Assembly (NCBI GenBank): GCA_963854835.1
Contig: OY978529.1
Span: 10,562,775 to 10,626,774, forward strand
Direction: 5' to 3'
DNA length: 64,000 nucleotides
From: Megamerina dolium
Taxonomy: Eukaryota > Arthropoda > Insecta > Diptera > Megamerinidae
Made by a program: the position numbers and the translations under genes. Below, piece after piece: positions 48,867 through 60,384 of the stretch. Every line of letters starts with the position of its first letter. The first letter of the stretch is position 1. The notes beneath the pieces were generated by a model. That model did not search any database and was not told the DNA's origin. It saw only the letters and a list, made by a program, of their open reading frames with translations.

Positions 48867-48968
48867 TTGGAAGAGTTAGAAACTGCATTCGCCCAGACTC
48901 ATTATCCGGATGTGTTCACACGAGAGGATTTAGCAATGAAAATTAATCTAACGGAAGCACGTGTACAG
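48867..48968 (+). CDS. Drgx: Drgx homeobox exon 2 (residues 13-46)
   Basis: The preceding acceptor is CTTGCATTCTTTCACAG, separated from the previous exon by a 150-bp intron; the donor is GTGAGA. It encodes [20 protein letters not shown] and [14 protein letters not shown]: helices 1 and 2 with conserved Leu16 and Phe20. The exon stops at Gln46, just before Val47-Trp48-Phe49, the intron position shared by many paired-class homeobox genes. The DNA-recognition helix, residue 50 and the C-terminal OAR-type region are not found before 64000, so the next exon must be outside the window or beyond a long intron (over 15 kb). Confidence 0.93.
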
Positions 48969-49640
48969 GTGAGAAAATTCCTTTTGCTTTATACCAGCAT
49001 ATTTGATTAGCAGTCTCAAAGTTGAAGGTGAAAAAATAGTAAAGTTATATAATAAAAAAAAAAAAAAAAACGAAAGACAAAGATAATGAAGAATAAGAAG
49101 GAGCAACAGTAGTAATAGAAGAAATAAAATAACGCTTAATCTCTGTTCATAAACACAAATATGTAGTTATAAGCCAGCATAAGTACGTAGAAAAGTTGTA
49201 GTATGTATGTAAATTCATATGTACGAGTACTTTCCATTAGCTGAGTAAAATCCTAAAGGGCACAATATTTATGAATTTATAGCAACAGAAGAGCAGAGCA
49301 GCAACAACAGCGACACTAGTCGACAGGACTGGCAAAATCATAAATAGTATCAAGTTTCACTTAGCCCGTGCTGCTCTAATGTGCTACTGCTGCCACATTC
49401 AGCCAGCTGTTACACCCCATGATCAAAGGTTTCTCCGTTTTCGGAGTCTACTCGAACGATTCTGATTCCATCCCTTTACAAACTGGTAGCATCCAGAGCC
49501 ATTATTAATGCATATGATGATGTATGTATATGGAGCGTATACATATACACGAACAAAAGTTAGAATATGCATACATACATACATACATACCCAGTAGGAA
49601 ACTACGTAAGTGGTTTACGAAATAAATCGTATTTTCCCAC
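48969..49640. other. start of the next Drgx intron
   Basis: A poly-A run near 49053-49070 and TACATACA repeats near 49570-49590. No exon recognised. Confidence 0.6.
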
Positions 49641-49654
49641 AGCTACGAATATTT

Positions 49655-50990
49655 CAAAATGTGCGTGAATTTTTTTTTTCTTTTGATATTTTTTGAATCT
49701 TTCCTATAGAAATTTGCCTAAGCGTTTTATTCTGGACTCTCTGGATTTTTTCAATGATCGAGGGACAAGCCGAGCTCCATAATTCGATTCCATAAGTCCA
49801 GATCGATTTAATAATCGATTTATAAATCAAAACTTTATTATTGAGGCTGAGTTTTGAGTTTTTATTTAGCAGCCAATACATTTGCAGCATTTTTAATTTG
49901 ATTTATATTTTTTTTACTATCAAAATGAAGTTCATGTTAGTCTTCTATCCAAATACATTCCCAGGTATTTTACTTCATTTGATTGCGGAATGAGTACATT
50001 ATTTAATTTGACTGTGGAACACGTTTCTTTTCTGAGAGAGAAGGTTACATTTATTCTTATTTACTTTTATTCGCCATTTTGCCAACCATTCTTCGAGGAG
50101 TTTAAGATGTTTTCACAAATTACGAGATGCTTCCAGATGATCGATGTGTGTATTTAGTATTGCCGTATCATCAGCGAAGGTTGTAACCAAATGGTTTTGA
50201 AATAACGGGAGGTCAGCAATATAAATCAAGTACAGGAAGGGACCAAGTACACTGCCCTGTGGAACTCCTGCATTTATCTCAAATTCCTCTGAGATAAACG
50301 AATTAAATTTTATTTGAAATTTGCGAAGTGTTAAGTAAGAATTGAAAAGTTTGTGGGTGTTCTCTGGAAGTGTGTGTATAATTTTGTATAGTAGGTCTTT
50401 ATGCCATACCTTATCAAAGGCCTGTGTAATGTCTATTTTTTTGTTCTGGAAGGCCTCATGAATTGCCTTCGCTATTCTGTGGACTTGCTCGATTGTTCCA
50501 TATTTTTTGCGGAATCCAAACTGATGATGTGGTATTAAGCCTCGCTTTGTAACAAAGGGCGAGATTTTTGTAAGCAATATTTTCTCGAAAATTTAGAAAA
50601 CTGGGGTAAAAGACGTATTGGATATTTTCCATTGTTTTGAGTAGTATCCGAGCGAGAGTATGCTGTTAAAATGAGGAGGATTGCGCTGTGAGGCAGTATT
50701 TTTATAATTTTGCCAGTGATTTGGTCATGTCCAGGGGCCTTTTTTGGATTCACTTTGGAAATGGCATCTTTCAGTTCGAGAAAATTTATATTAGGCAGGT
50801 CGTTTATTTCCGTTGAAGTACAGACATATGGTTCAAAGTCAATAACCTAGGGATTTCATTGAAAAACATTTTTTAGATGATGTTCCAAAACAGTTCCTTT
50901 CTCTTCATCGCTGTGAGCTCAAGATCCATCGTGTTTATGAATTGGTGATTCAAATTGTGTTGGAGTTGTAAGTTTCTTTCCTCCATAAGG
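49655..50990 (-). pseudogene. Jockey-type LINE reverse transcriptase remnant
   Basis: Minus-strand pieces in order: NPKKAPGHDQITGKIIKILP, PHHQFGFRKKYGTIEQVHRI (HQFGFRxxxST-type block), DITQAFDKVWHKDLLYKI, INAGVPQGSVLGPFLYLIYI, VTTFADDTAILNTHIDHLEA (FADD catalytic box intact) and, in another frame, NKVLIYKSIIKSIWTYGIEL and RVQNKTLRQI. The largest open part is 50113-50577 (154 codons). A deletion separates the FADD block from the C-terminal fragment (about 70 codons missing). The upstream edge is unclear but reaches at least 50830. No 3' tail was identified. Confidence 0.85.
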
Positions 50991-50999
50991 AATAGTTGT

Positions 51000-51680
51000 T
51001 TTCCTTAGCTTGTTAGCTTGATCTAGAGCCATACAAATTTCAAAAAATGCAAAATCTCACTGATGTTCAATAGAGTGCTGAAGGAATATATTTCTTTACA
51101 TCTTCAAAACAGTCCATTGATATTAGAATAGAATCTCTCATTCATTCTCTCTAAGCAAATACGAATTAGAATTAATAAAATAGAACTAGAAAGGAATGGA
51201 GTGTATGTTTCGTTTTCATAGAATGAGTAGAATCTCAACATTTGCAAATGGAAGTAAAGCATTTGAGAATACTCCAAATATCCGTTTTGCTTTTCTATGT
51301 TACATTACAATATATATAAGCAAAAAATACAGTAGATAAGACAACATGACGCGGTAAGACGCAGTAATGCAAATCATCAGTGGCTGTCATGAAAAGCAAC
51401 AACAATTATAATGTACAACATACTCGTAGTACTCTCAAACTTTCGTAGTGTTCTCAAATATTCGTTTATTTGAAGAGAAAAAACGAATATATGAAATATT
51501 CTTGTACAAGAATCGAATGGAGTATTCTATTTGCCTAATAAGTATTTTACTCTCACTCATTCTCATTCTATTTAGATATGCTTGCAAATATTGTACATTG
51601 TATTGAGAGTAAAGAGAATCATTCGAAAATCAAATACATTCTCGCAGCTATTTAATGTTAAAAAAAAAAGTTAGACTCGA
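51000..51680. other. no gene seen
   Basis: AT-rich sequence with repeated GAAT/ATTC words (GAGAATACTCC, CATTCTCATTC) near 51130-51560. Nothing recognisable. Confidence 0.4.
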
Positions 51681-51689
51681 AAGAGCCAA

Positions 51690-52075
51690 AGATCCAAAGT
51701 GGTGAAATTCCTAACATTGAACTATCCGATGAGTTACCATTCGTTATTGAGCAACATGTGAACAAATAAAATGATTGGGTTTACTTGCCAAAGAGGTTTG
51801 ATGAAAATTTGGAGCGTCGGATGGCCACCAGAAAACAAGCGGCGCTGCTGGTGATAGTGTGGATCACTGTAAGGGCCGATGGATCGCTCTCCGCTTCTAT
51901 TCATCGACCATAGGGTGAAAATAAATGTTCCAAGTTATCGGGATATTGGGCAGATAAACATTTCGGTCGAAGACGTTTTACATTCCAACAGGCACCATTG
52001 CATAAAGCTCGCGTCAACCTTCTGAAAAACAACGTTTCGTTATCATAATGGCCAGTTAACGACCTCAATGAATTT
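51690..52075 (+). pseudogene. Tc1-like transposase fragment
   Basis: Forward frames give WVYLPKRFDENLERRMATRK, LLVIVWITVRADGS (normally VMVWxxIxxDGxSPL), PLLFIDHRVKIN, WADKHFGRR-like residues (GQINISVEDVLH in the next frame) and a decayed FQQxxAPxHKARVNxxLKNN segment. This is the central catalytic region of a Tc1-type transposase. Frameshifts are dense and both ends are missing. It abuts the next remnant at about 52080. Confidence 0.65.
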
Positions 52076-52081
52076 GCAAAC

Positions 52082-52620
52082 ATGGACAAAATTGGTCACC
52101 GTTATGTAATTCAATACTTTCATTTGAAAGCCGAACTAGATTCTACTCTGGGGAAGTCTGCTCCTTCGATTACGTGCATAAAATATTGGGTGGCAGAGTT
52201 TAAACGAGGTTGTACGAGCTGCCATGACGAACACCGTAGTGGACGACCAATTGAGGTGGCCACGCCAGAAAGGGTTAAGAAAATTCATAAAATGGTATTC
52301 GATGATCGCTGACTGAAGGTGCGTGAGCTAGGTGAAATTACGGGCATTTCAAAAAGTGCTATACATCGTATATTGACCGAAAATTTGGAGATGAAAAAGC
52401 TGTGTGCAAGATGGGTGCCGCGTTTGCTCACAATAGAACAAAAACCGCCTAGAGTGAGTGGCGAAAATACACATAAAAACTTTCCGCCGCATAATTCCCT
52501 TCTAGTTGTTGAAGGGCATAATTCCCTTCTAGTTGTTGAAACCTGATGAAACGTTTAGTGCTGAGTTTTATTGTCAACCATTTCAAGGACTCCATTCTAA
52601 ACTGTTAAAAATTTAATTTT
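52082..52620 (+). pseudogene. mariner (irritans-like) N-terminal transposase remnant
   Basis: From ATG 52082 the frame reads KIGHRYVIQYFHLKAELDST, LGKSAPSITCIKYWVAEFKR, GRPIEVATPERVKKIHKMVF, a TGA at 52310, LKVRELGEITGISKSAIHRI (second HTH) and KKLCARWVPRLLTIEQKPPR. The DDD catalytic domain is deleted. After SGENTHKN comes a 27-bp in-frame tandem duplication (HNSLLVVEG and HNSLLVVET at 52490 and 52517), then LPDETF-like residues of another part of the gene. Confidence 0.8.
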
Positions 52621-53040
52621 TAGTCCATAGCAAAGATGCAACGTTAAAATACCCTGGCTCACACATTGAAACTCACTCGAGAAAAAATCAAAAACAATGG
52701 AAAGTGTTACCCCACCCGCCGGTCAGACAAAGCTAGAATTGTTTTTATTGTACCAAATATAAAAAATGAGTAAGAATGGACAGAAGGGAATGGCACCTCC
52801 CACATGACCCAATTAGATAATATCTCTCTAGACAAGTATAAAAAGCTATTTTGTAAAAAAATTTTTTTTTTATAAGCAATAACAGTGTTTTTATTTATTT
52901 TGGTGGGAAGAAAATAACAGATATGCAAATTTTAATCGACTTTGACCTGATAAGACTGACAGATACATCTAGTGATAATTAGTTGTTTAAATTTTTATAT
53001 TTTATAGTTATTTTTTATTTTTATTTTATAGTTAATTTAT

Positions 53041-53430
53041 GTATGGGAGCCGTAGCTCAGTGGTTAATGTGTTGGCCTTCTGATCTGTAGGTCATGCGTT
53101 CAATCCCCGGCTGAAGCATAACAAAATTTAATATCGAAAAGATTTTTCTTTCGAACGGTACCCACCTGCCGGCAAGAATTGACAATTTTTCCGCCTGTAA
53201 AAATTTGCCAAAAATGCTTCTTAAAAGAGCTCTCAGACAAAACTAAGTTAAAGTGTTGGCATAAGGGTTCTGCCGTTCGGAACCGGCTAATATAAGTAGG
53301 ACCCTTCCAATGCTGTCCAAATTTAACACGCACAACAGTATGGAAGAGAAGCTCGGTGGTATCACAATGTACCTTTCTGGCCTAAGTGTGTACTCTCAGA
53401 CAGAAGGCAGCCACATAACCTAACCTAACC
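53041..53430 (+). mobile_element. tRNA-derived SINE S6, near complete, with 14-bp target duplication
   Basis: The head (53045-53118) is tRNA-like: A-box TAGCTCAGTGG, a TGATC-containing anticodon-like loop, and B-box GTTCAATCC, with AGCCG/CGGCT able to pair as an acceptor stem. Pol III could therefore start transcription internally. The body is the one shared with S1-S5. Unlike S1-S3, the 3' tail (53355-53430) matches the LINE at 29012-30133 and ends in three TAACC units. TATAGTTAATTTAT (53027-53040) and TATAGTTATTTTAT (53431-53444) form the target duplication with one mismatch. It is not a functional tRNA gene: the arms are mismatched and it is embedded in a 390-bp unit. Confidence 0.9.
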
Positions 53431-53444
53431 TATAGTTATTTTAT

Positions 53445-55620
53445 AGAGATACCCGATACAAATTGCAAATGGAACAAATTCTGATTATTCAAATGTACTA
53501 AATACGGTGTGTAAAATATCTTTAAATTTAACAACAACATGTTGAGAAATAATTGATACTAGAACATCTCAGACCTTAGCATAATTCTAATAACTGAGGA
53601 GGTGGTTACAAAAAGGCGCTTGAGCGCTAATTGAGTTCGTGGGACGAACTACTACTTTAGCAAAACAAACGTCAATTCTTTGTAAAAAAAAAAAAAGAGT
53701 TTTAAAAGCAATTAAAGATCGTCGACTGACCGTGGGAGATTTAGTAGTAGGTTCCAAAGTGAGTTCTGATTTTATTGAAATAAATTAGACGCCCCTGAAG
53801 ATGCTTGAAAATTAAGTGAAACGTCGCGTAATGGATGAAATAAAATAAATAATTTGTTCTTTTTTTTTTATTTGAATCCCAACACAATTGACTATTACGC
53901 CAAAAAATTTGAAACAAGTTAAATTCCGAATTGTTGCAATATCCAGCCTATTTGCTACATTTAACTCACTCAGACTGCTGACTCTTCTTACATCTCAAAA
54001 AATAAAAATCTCTCTTGATGAACGATCTTCATGCAATCCATCCAAGAAGTGATACAAAACGTGGACGAGTATTTTGCAGGTCATTAGCAGTCATTTTTTA
54101 CAACTACAAATTCATTTTTTCATTTCCGACCGGTGAACTTATTGAGCAACCAGGTTTCTAAAACTCATTTATAAATCAAAATTGTTTGTAACTGAAAAAT
54201 AATTCTTTCAGTTGTCATTCTAGACACGTTTTTGACATATAGGCAACGCGGGCGGTCCTTATATCTTCAAGGACGTTTTTGTAGGGCAATAGCTAATGGC
54301 CGACCTTGCCCTGGATGTTCGGTATTCGAAATGTTTCATCTTCGATGTCAATGAAGTAAATTAAGAGTTACTCTTGTGATTACATAGAAAAAAAATTATG
54401 TTTCAACCAAAAATGCTTGTGCTACAAAGAAATTACTTACATTACAAATGTATACCTATAAAGAAACAGATGATATCCCATATCATGTTACACTAAGGCG
54501 GCCGTTCAGCTCAAATTTTTATGACTAAACATTCATTTTTCTATTAAACTACAGATTCTAATGGAAATTTTCACTTATATCGTTAAACAAAAAATTATAA
54601 TAAAATATGTGTGCCGTTGAACAGATCCCGCAACAGGACAGACGACAGTTAGACACAAGTTCAGTTGCACAGCACAAAAGTACACCCTCATCAAATGGAA
54701 TTGAACGAGAGAAAAACAAAAAAAATTCTCCAGTGTCATTCCATTCATTTTGAAATCCCACACACAGTCACTGAGCTAAAGCTAGATACAACCTCTGCGG
54801 TAGTTGCAAAATGACACTTGTATAACTTATTATCCAAGAATAGCAAAGTGAAATTTTTGTTATTTAAACTTTGATGAAATTTCTGGGATTGCTGCCACAG
54901 GTTCTAAAAATAAGGTGGGAGGTATTGGATACGGTAAAATTATATGTCGGTGTATATTTATTTGCGGGTTTCTTCTCCATCTTGCACAAACAACATCAAA
55001 TCAAGCCGAAAGCAGAGCGCACTCCTTATGTAATTGGCAGAAAAGTGGTTGCAAACAACATACGTATGTATACACTGGTACATATGTACATATATATGTA
55101 TTAATAGGTACAATATTTGTAAGATATATATAAACTCTTGTATGTTGTTGCTTTACTTTTCTTACGCAAACACTCCCATGAGCATATGTATGTGTGTGTT
55201 CTTGTTCTTTAGTAATTCTGTTAGTTTGACAGAACACGTGTACACGCCAAATGCGTCAAATTGACATGCGATTATTATTGTGCGTGTGTTTAGCGTTAAA
55301 ATTGAATTGAAAGTATCAAGTGTCAAAAGTGTTTTCAATAAAGTTACTCAAACTAATAAGTATGTAGTAGATGCATAGGCATCTTACCACAAATAGTAAC
55401 ACACTGTTCACCATTAGTTTTGGTCAAATAAATGTTAAATGTTTAAAATTATAAATCATGAATTTTGTTAATAAATCAAACGAAATTGCTCAATTTCGGC
55501 ATAGAAAAAACTGTCAATGGAATTGAGATAATTATCACAATTTCGATGAAATTTAAACATTTGTAATATTCATTCATTCTAATTTCATTTGGAAGGCTAA
55601 TAACTATGACTATTTTATAC
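53445..55620. other. no gene seen
   Basis: Plain AT-rich sequence. A short DRRLTVGDLV reading near 53720 could be a mariner HTH scrap, too short to call. Other ORFs (for example 54558-55264) are domain-less. Confidence 0.4.
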
Positions 55621-55627
55621 ATATATA

Positions 55628-56639
55628 TGAGGTCTAGTAAAAAGAAATCCATTATCCATTAAATTGAAGGTTTCATAGTTAGAATGATCCGATTTACATA
55701 GGTCAAATGTCCACCGTTTTGTTCGATAACTTATTCCCATTTTAAAGGTAATTTCATAATGCCACTCTCACAGAAACCCTCGTCCCTATTGGCAAAAAAC
55801 TGGGACAGTCGATTTTCACAAGCTTCTCTGGCCGCTTCTGGGCGATTGCTTCCTTCAGACTGTCCAATTGTTGGCAGTACAGGTTCGAATTAAGAGTTTG
55901 GCCGTAGGGGAGCAGCTCATAGTAGATGATTCCCTGTTAATCCCACCAAACACCTAGCAAAACCTTCAGACCGTCAATTCTGGCTTGGCCACCATTTGCG
56001 CCGGCTCACGCTTATGGTTGTTGTAAGGCACCCAGTTTTCATCACCAGTAACCATCCGCTTGAAAAATAGATCGATTTCGTTGCGATTCAGCAGCGATTC
56101 GCAAATTTAAATTCGGCACGCATACATTGAGCTTCTTTTTGCATCCAGCCTTATTTTAATGGTTCTAAACAGTTTTTTGTGCAATGTTTAGCTCCTGGGC
56201 AATAGAAACAGTGCTTATATGACAGTCAGATTCAACGATTTCCATTATTTTATCGATATTTTCGACAATTGGCCTTGCATCTTTGACATCAAAATTACCG
56301 GAACTGAATCGACGAAACCAAAATTGCACGTGATTGGCTGTTATAGTATCAGGACCATAAACACTATTCACATTTTCAGCCGTCTGGCTTGCGTTTTCGC
56401 CTTTATCGAAGAAAAATTGTAAAATATGGCGTATTTTCTCTTTAATGGTGTCCATCTTTGATGCGTGCTCAAGCAATACTGAGTCAAACAATCACAAAAC
56501 GCTTGAAAAGTTTATTTAGTACGACATCCTATCTTTCTAATGCCATTTAGCGTAACCCGATCGCACTTATACAACGCGAAATACATATTACAAAAGCCAT
56601 CTATTGGAAAAATAATGGATTTCTTTTCACTACACCTGA
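55628..56639 (-). pseudogene. mariner family B, copy B4
   Basis: The ends are TGAGGTCTAGTAAAAAGAAA and, inverted, TCAGGTGTAGTGAAAAGAAA, flanked by TA (55626-55627, 56640-56641). The N-terminal part (56165-56491) is open: KIRHILQFFFDKGENASQTA, ENVNSVYGPDTITANHVQFW, FRRFSSGNFDVKDARPIVEN and IDKIMEIVESDCHISTVSIA. Later blocks (LLPYGQTLNS near 55900, KLASRWQQ-type end near 55740) are frame-shifted. A deletion near 55827 fuses the C-terminal region to the AAIAQKRP segment, removing the HDNARPH and PPYSPDL blocks with two catalytic Asp residues. Confidence 0.9.
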
Positions 56640-56644
56640 TATCT

Positions 56645-57490
56645 GCAGTAAAGGCAAATAGTTTAAGAATGACATTTAGTGAGACGATGACTTTCATGCA
56701 TTTTTTTACCTATGATTATAGGCGATTTAGACATGAAGAAGAAGATGATGAGACATGGAAGCTCTTAGTTATCCTAATTAAAATTATTGAGCTACTTTTA
56801 CTTTTGTTCGTACTGTACTTTTAGCACAGAAATTTCATTTTCTTCACCATCCATCAGCAATTCGGCACTGCGGCCATGCCCAGCACTTATATGGTGCATT
56901 CGTTATGAAGCCTTACATAGATTGAATAAAATTTTTGACTAGATCAACTAATTCAAGAAGTAATATATGCTATATACTTGTTCTAAAGCAAGTCTGAGGT
57001 TCGCTCATGCGTTTCTTAAAGGAAAAATTTACAAAAAAATAATTTTTTTAACAAAATTTAATAATTTGTATGAAATCGATTCCAAAGTATATTTATCTAT
57101 TATGTATTCATCGCTTTAGTGAACATTACCAAGCATATATAGTAAAACAGTACACCAATTCATCAATTTATATTGTAACGAGTATCGATGGTTGGTTACT
57201 CATCAGTATTGTGACTGACACTAATATTGGCAGCATCGAAACGAACGTCAACAAAAAGAAATAGGCGATAACCAGAACACGCCAACGAGAAAGAAAGTGA
57301 TGAATCTCGACTACGATAAAGGAAGATTCTGGAGTGTTGCCAACAGAGTATAAATAGATCAAGTTTTGACAAATGAAAATCAATCGAATCCCGAACGTGA
57401 TTGCGCAAACATCGATACATTGCAAGTACATTAAAAGGGTTATTGTAAATAGTTGATTGTAAATACAGTTGATTAAATAAATTGTTGCAG
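56645..57490. other. no gene seen
   Basis: AT-rich sequence. The overlapping ORFs at 57070-57590 show no domain. Confidence 0.4.
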
Positions 57491-57496
57491 TATATA

Positions 57497-58566
57497 GAGG
57501 GCGGATTGATAAAGAAGCTACCTAAGTACGAAAAAGGCATCACAAACACAAACACAAAAACTTTTCTTTTTTTGAAATTGCGATCTGGCAAACGTCAGCT
57601 GTTAAAACCCATATTCATCGATTAGTTTGTTTGTTGTAGTCGTTTGAAGTAACCAACTTTTGGTATTATTTGAAAGGGAAAACGGCGAAAGAGACAAAAG
57701 AAAAGCTCGATAAACATTACGGTGAGTCTGCTCCGTCAGATTACATGGTCAAATATTGGATTGCTGAATTTAAACGCGGCCGAACAAGCACTGCAACAAT
57801 ACCATCAACAGGAAGGCAAAAAGAGGTGGTTACTGAAGAAAATATCAAGAAACTCCTCGATATCGATTGTTGAAATGGTAAACATCTCATATGAACGTGT
57901 GTTGTCAACATTTTGCATGAACATTTGCATATGAAAAAGCTATCGGCAAGATGGGTGCCGCGTTTGCTCAGTGTCGAACAAAAACGAGTTCAAGAGACCA
58001 CTTCACAGCGGTGTTTGGACATGATAAAGCGTAATCCTGTTAATTTTTGGCGTCGATTAATAACTGTTGATGAAACGTGGATCCACCACTACACACCTGA
58101 AACCAAAAATCAATCGAAACAATGGGTGGAAGTTGGTGGAAGTGCTTCGAAGAAGGCGAAGGCAGTGAAATCGGCTGGCAAGGTTATGGCCACTATATTT
58201 TGGGATGCACTCGGAATATTGCTTATCAATTATCTTGAAAAAGGATCCACAATCACAGGTTGATTGGTTGATCATCCACCTTATAGTCCAGATTTAGCTC
58301 CTAGTGACTTTTTCCTGTTTCCAAACTTGAAAAAATGGCTCGCAGGAAAAATATTCAGCTCAAACGAAGAAGTGATTACCGAAACTAACGCATATTTTGA
58401 GGGGTTGCCGAAATCGTATTATTCAGATGGTATAAAAAGTTTGAATATCGGCTTACTAAGTGTGTCGAAGGAAAAGGAGACTATGTATGTTGAGAAATAA
58501 ATGGTTTTTGAAAAAAAAAAATATGTTTTTTTCCTATTCAGGTAGCTTCATTATCAATCCGCCCTC
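57497..58566 (+). pseudogene. irritans-type mariner, well bounded, internally deleted
   Basis: A 1070-bp element between TA (57495-57496, 58567-58568) with about 27-bp ends: GAGGGCGGATTGATAAAGAA, then GCTACCT, inverted at the right with one mismatch. The transposase reads GKTAKETKEKLDKHYGESAP, VKYWIAEFKRGRTST, RQKEVVTEENIKK, a frameshift near 57855, LHMKKLSARWVPRLLSVEQK, LITVDETWIHHYTPETKNQS (first Asp), KSAGKVMATIFWDALGILLI and NYLEKGSTITG. It then jumps directly to VDHPPYSPDLAPSDFFLFPN (third Asp region) and ends near NIGLLSVSKEKETMYVEK. About 60 codons including the second catalytic Asp (HQDNAP) are lost. Confidence 0.92.
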
Positions 58567-58569
58567 TAG

Positions 58570-60365
58570 TTCTACGAAATAAGTGTTGCAATTATTATTA
58601 ACAGAATCCAGTCGTCGAACAAGGTTAATTCAAATAGAATTACACAATATTTACATTAATATCAAAGCAGCTGATTTCTTCGGTTTGACGTCACAATTGG
58701 TCTTCGGGCAACTCAACTTGCTTAAGAAATTTAAGAAATGTTTCTGAAATAATAATTTTACTTTTAGTTTTATGAAATTTTCCTCTAAGATTTTATAGGA
58801 TACCCAATAAAGGAGTAAAATAATATGAATTCCTATTGCATTTCTTATAAAATCCTATCAATTTTATACGGATAAAAGAAATAGGACAATAATGAGAATA
58901 CATTTTTCTGAGTGTACATATATGTGCAATTTGAGTCATCATCACTTCTGTGTAATTAAACCGGAAATAGCATAAAATCAACACTGGTACCAACGTAGTA
59001 CAGCTAGTTGTACATGCATGAGTACTTGTATTCACTTGTAAAATGTACCTTTGTACGCCAAAAAGGTAAATTTACTCATTAACATGTAACCTCTGCATAA
59101 CAATATTGTTATGCAGAAAATAATTTGCTTTTACTCAATCTCTATGAGTGGGTTATTACCTCTGCTCAACGACTTTAAAGTTGTGTTTGTACAATTAGGC
59201 ATATAAATATATGTTGTAAATAAATATGTGTGTATGCACATACGATATCAAATCGTATATATAGGCATCTATGTGGAGAACGTGCAAAAGTGTGCTAAAA
59301 GAAATGCAAGTGTACCGAATGAGTGAGTGCAGAGGTCTGACTAGATCAGTGTGTAAGTTCTTCTGTGGCATGATGCAAGTTTTCGCACTCACACACACAC
59401 ACACAACACTCAAGATTGCAGTTGCATTTAATAGTGGTGCTTAAGTAGGCGCTGCCAGCATGGGAAGTTGCCGCTAATTGCCAAGTTCCGTGCCAAAATG
59501 CATAAAACATTGAAGCGTCTCACTTGTGACGCCATCAAAGTGATAATAATGGCGACAACGGTAAACGACAAAATTATTGTGATAATGATGCTGGTGTTAA
59601 ATCAAGTAATTTACTACCAGTGGAATTACATTCATACGATTACATTTACATCATCCGCTGATCTGTTCTTCATTCATTATTCATTCAGATGATTTAAGTA
59701 CGAGTAAGTAGTGATTCGAAATGATTAGCATTAGTTCGGCCACACAATGCAGAACCTTGAGTTGCAAATAAATCCGCCCACAAAATCTTAATAAATGTTC
59801 TCATTCGTGTAACAAACAAATTAGACGCGCAAATTATAAATTAGTGCAATGTCGTTGTGAAAGATTTTTCAAATGTATGCATATACCCACATAAGCATCG
59901 TACTTAGATGCAGATTGAGAGAATAACAACAACAGCATGGTTGAACTAAAAGAATGAGATGTTGTCACACGTGACTTTACGTACATACATAAGTATGTTC
60001 ATATGTATGTAGTACGACCTCATTCTATAAATACTATAATAAGTAAAAGCACCAGCAGCTGTGGCATCAGAAACAATTTTAATTTGAATTAATCAGACTT
60101 ACATCATTTGTTTAAAGTGATTCGTTTACTCGCATTATGTTACAATACCTATGACATTTACTAAAGATCAAATGCAATTTGAACAAACACTTACCTGTAC
60201 ACTTGATACAAATTTCTTTTTCGTGGTAAGGAAGTGACGATGGTGTCTCTCTTTAAGCCAGTATAAGTCTAACGACCAGGTACCACCATCCAGGTCCCGC
60301 TTTTACGCACGCAGAATCGCTTCTGCAAAGTCAATAATCAATTTCGTCCATCTTCAATCTTCACT
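58570..60365. other. no gene seen
   Basis: AT-rich sequence with an (AC)n run at about 59390-59405 and TACATA repeats near 59990. No exon or element recognised. Confidence 0.4.
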
Positions 60366-60384
60366 AAAGGAAACATAATAAAAT

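Noticed and set aside
48816..49010. A single 64-codon gene starting at 48816
   Set aside because: The homeodomain part begins exactly at the splice acceptor (48867) and ends at the donor after 48968; the rest of the ORF is intron.
53045..53118. A tRNA gene with good A- and B-boxes
   Set aside because: The cloverleaf arms are mismatched and the sequence is the head of a 390-bp SINE bounded by a target duplication.
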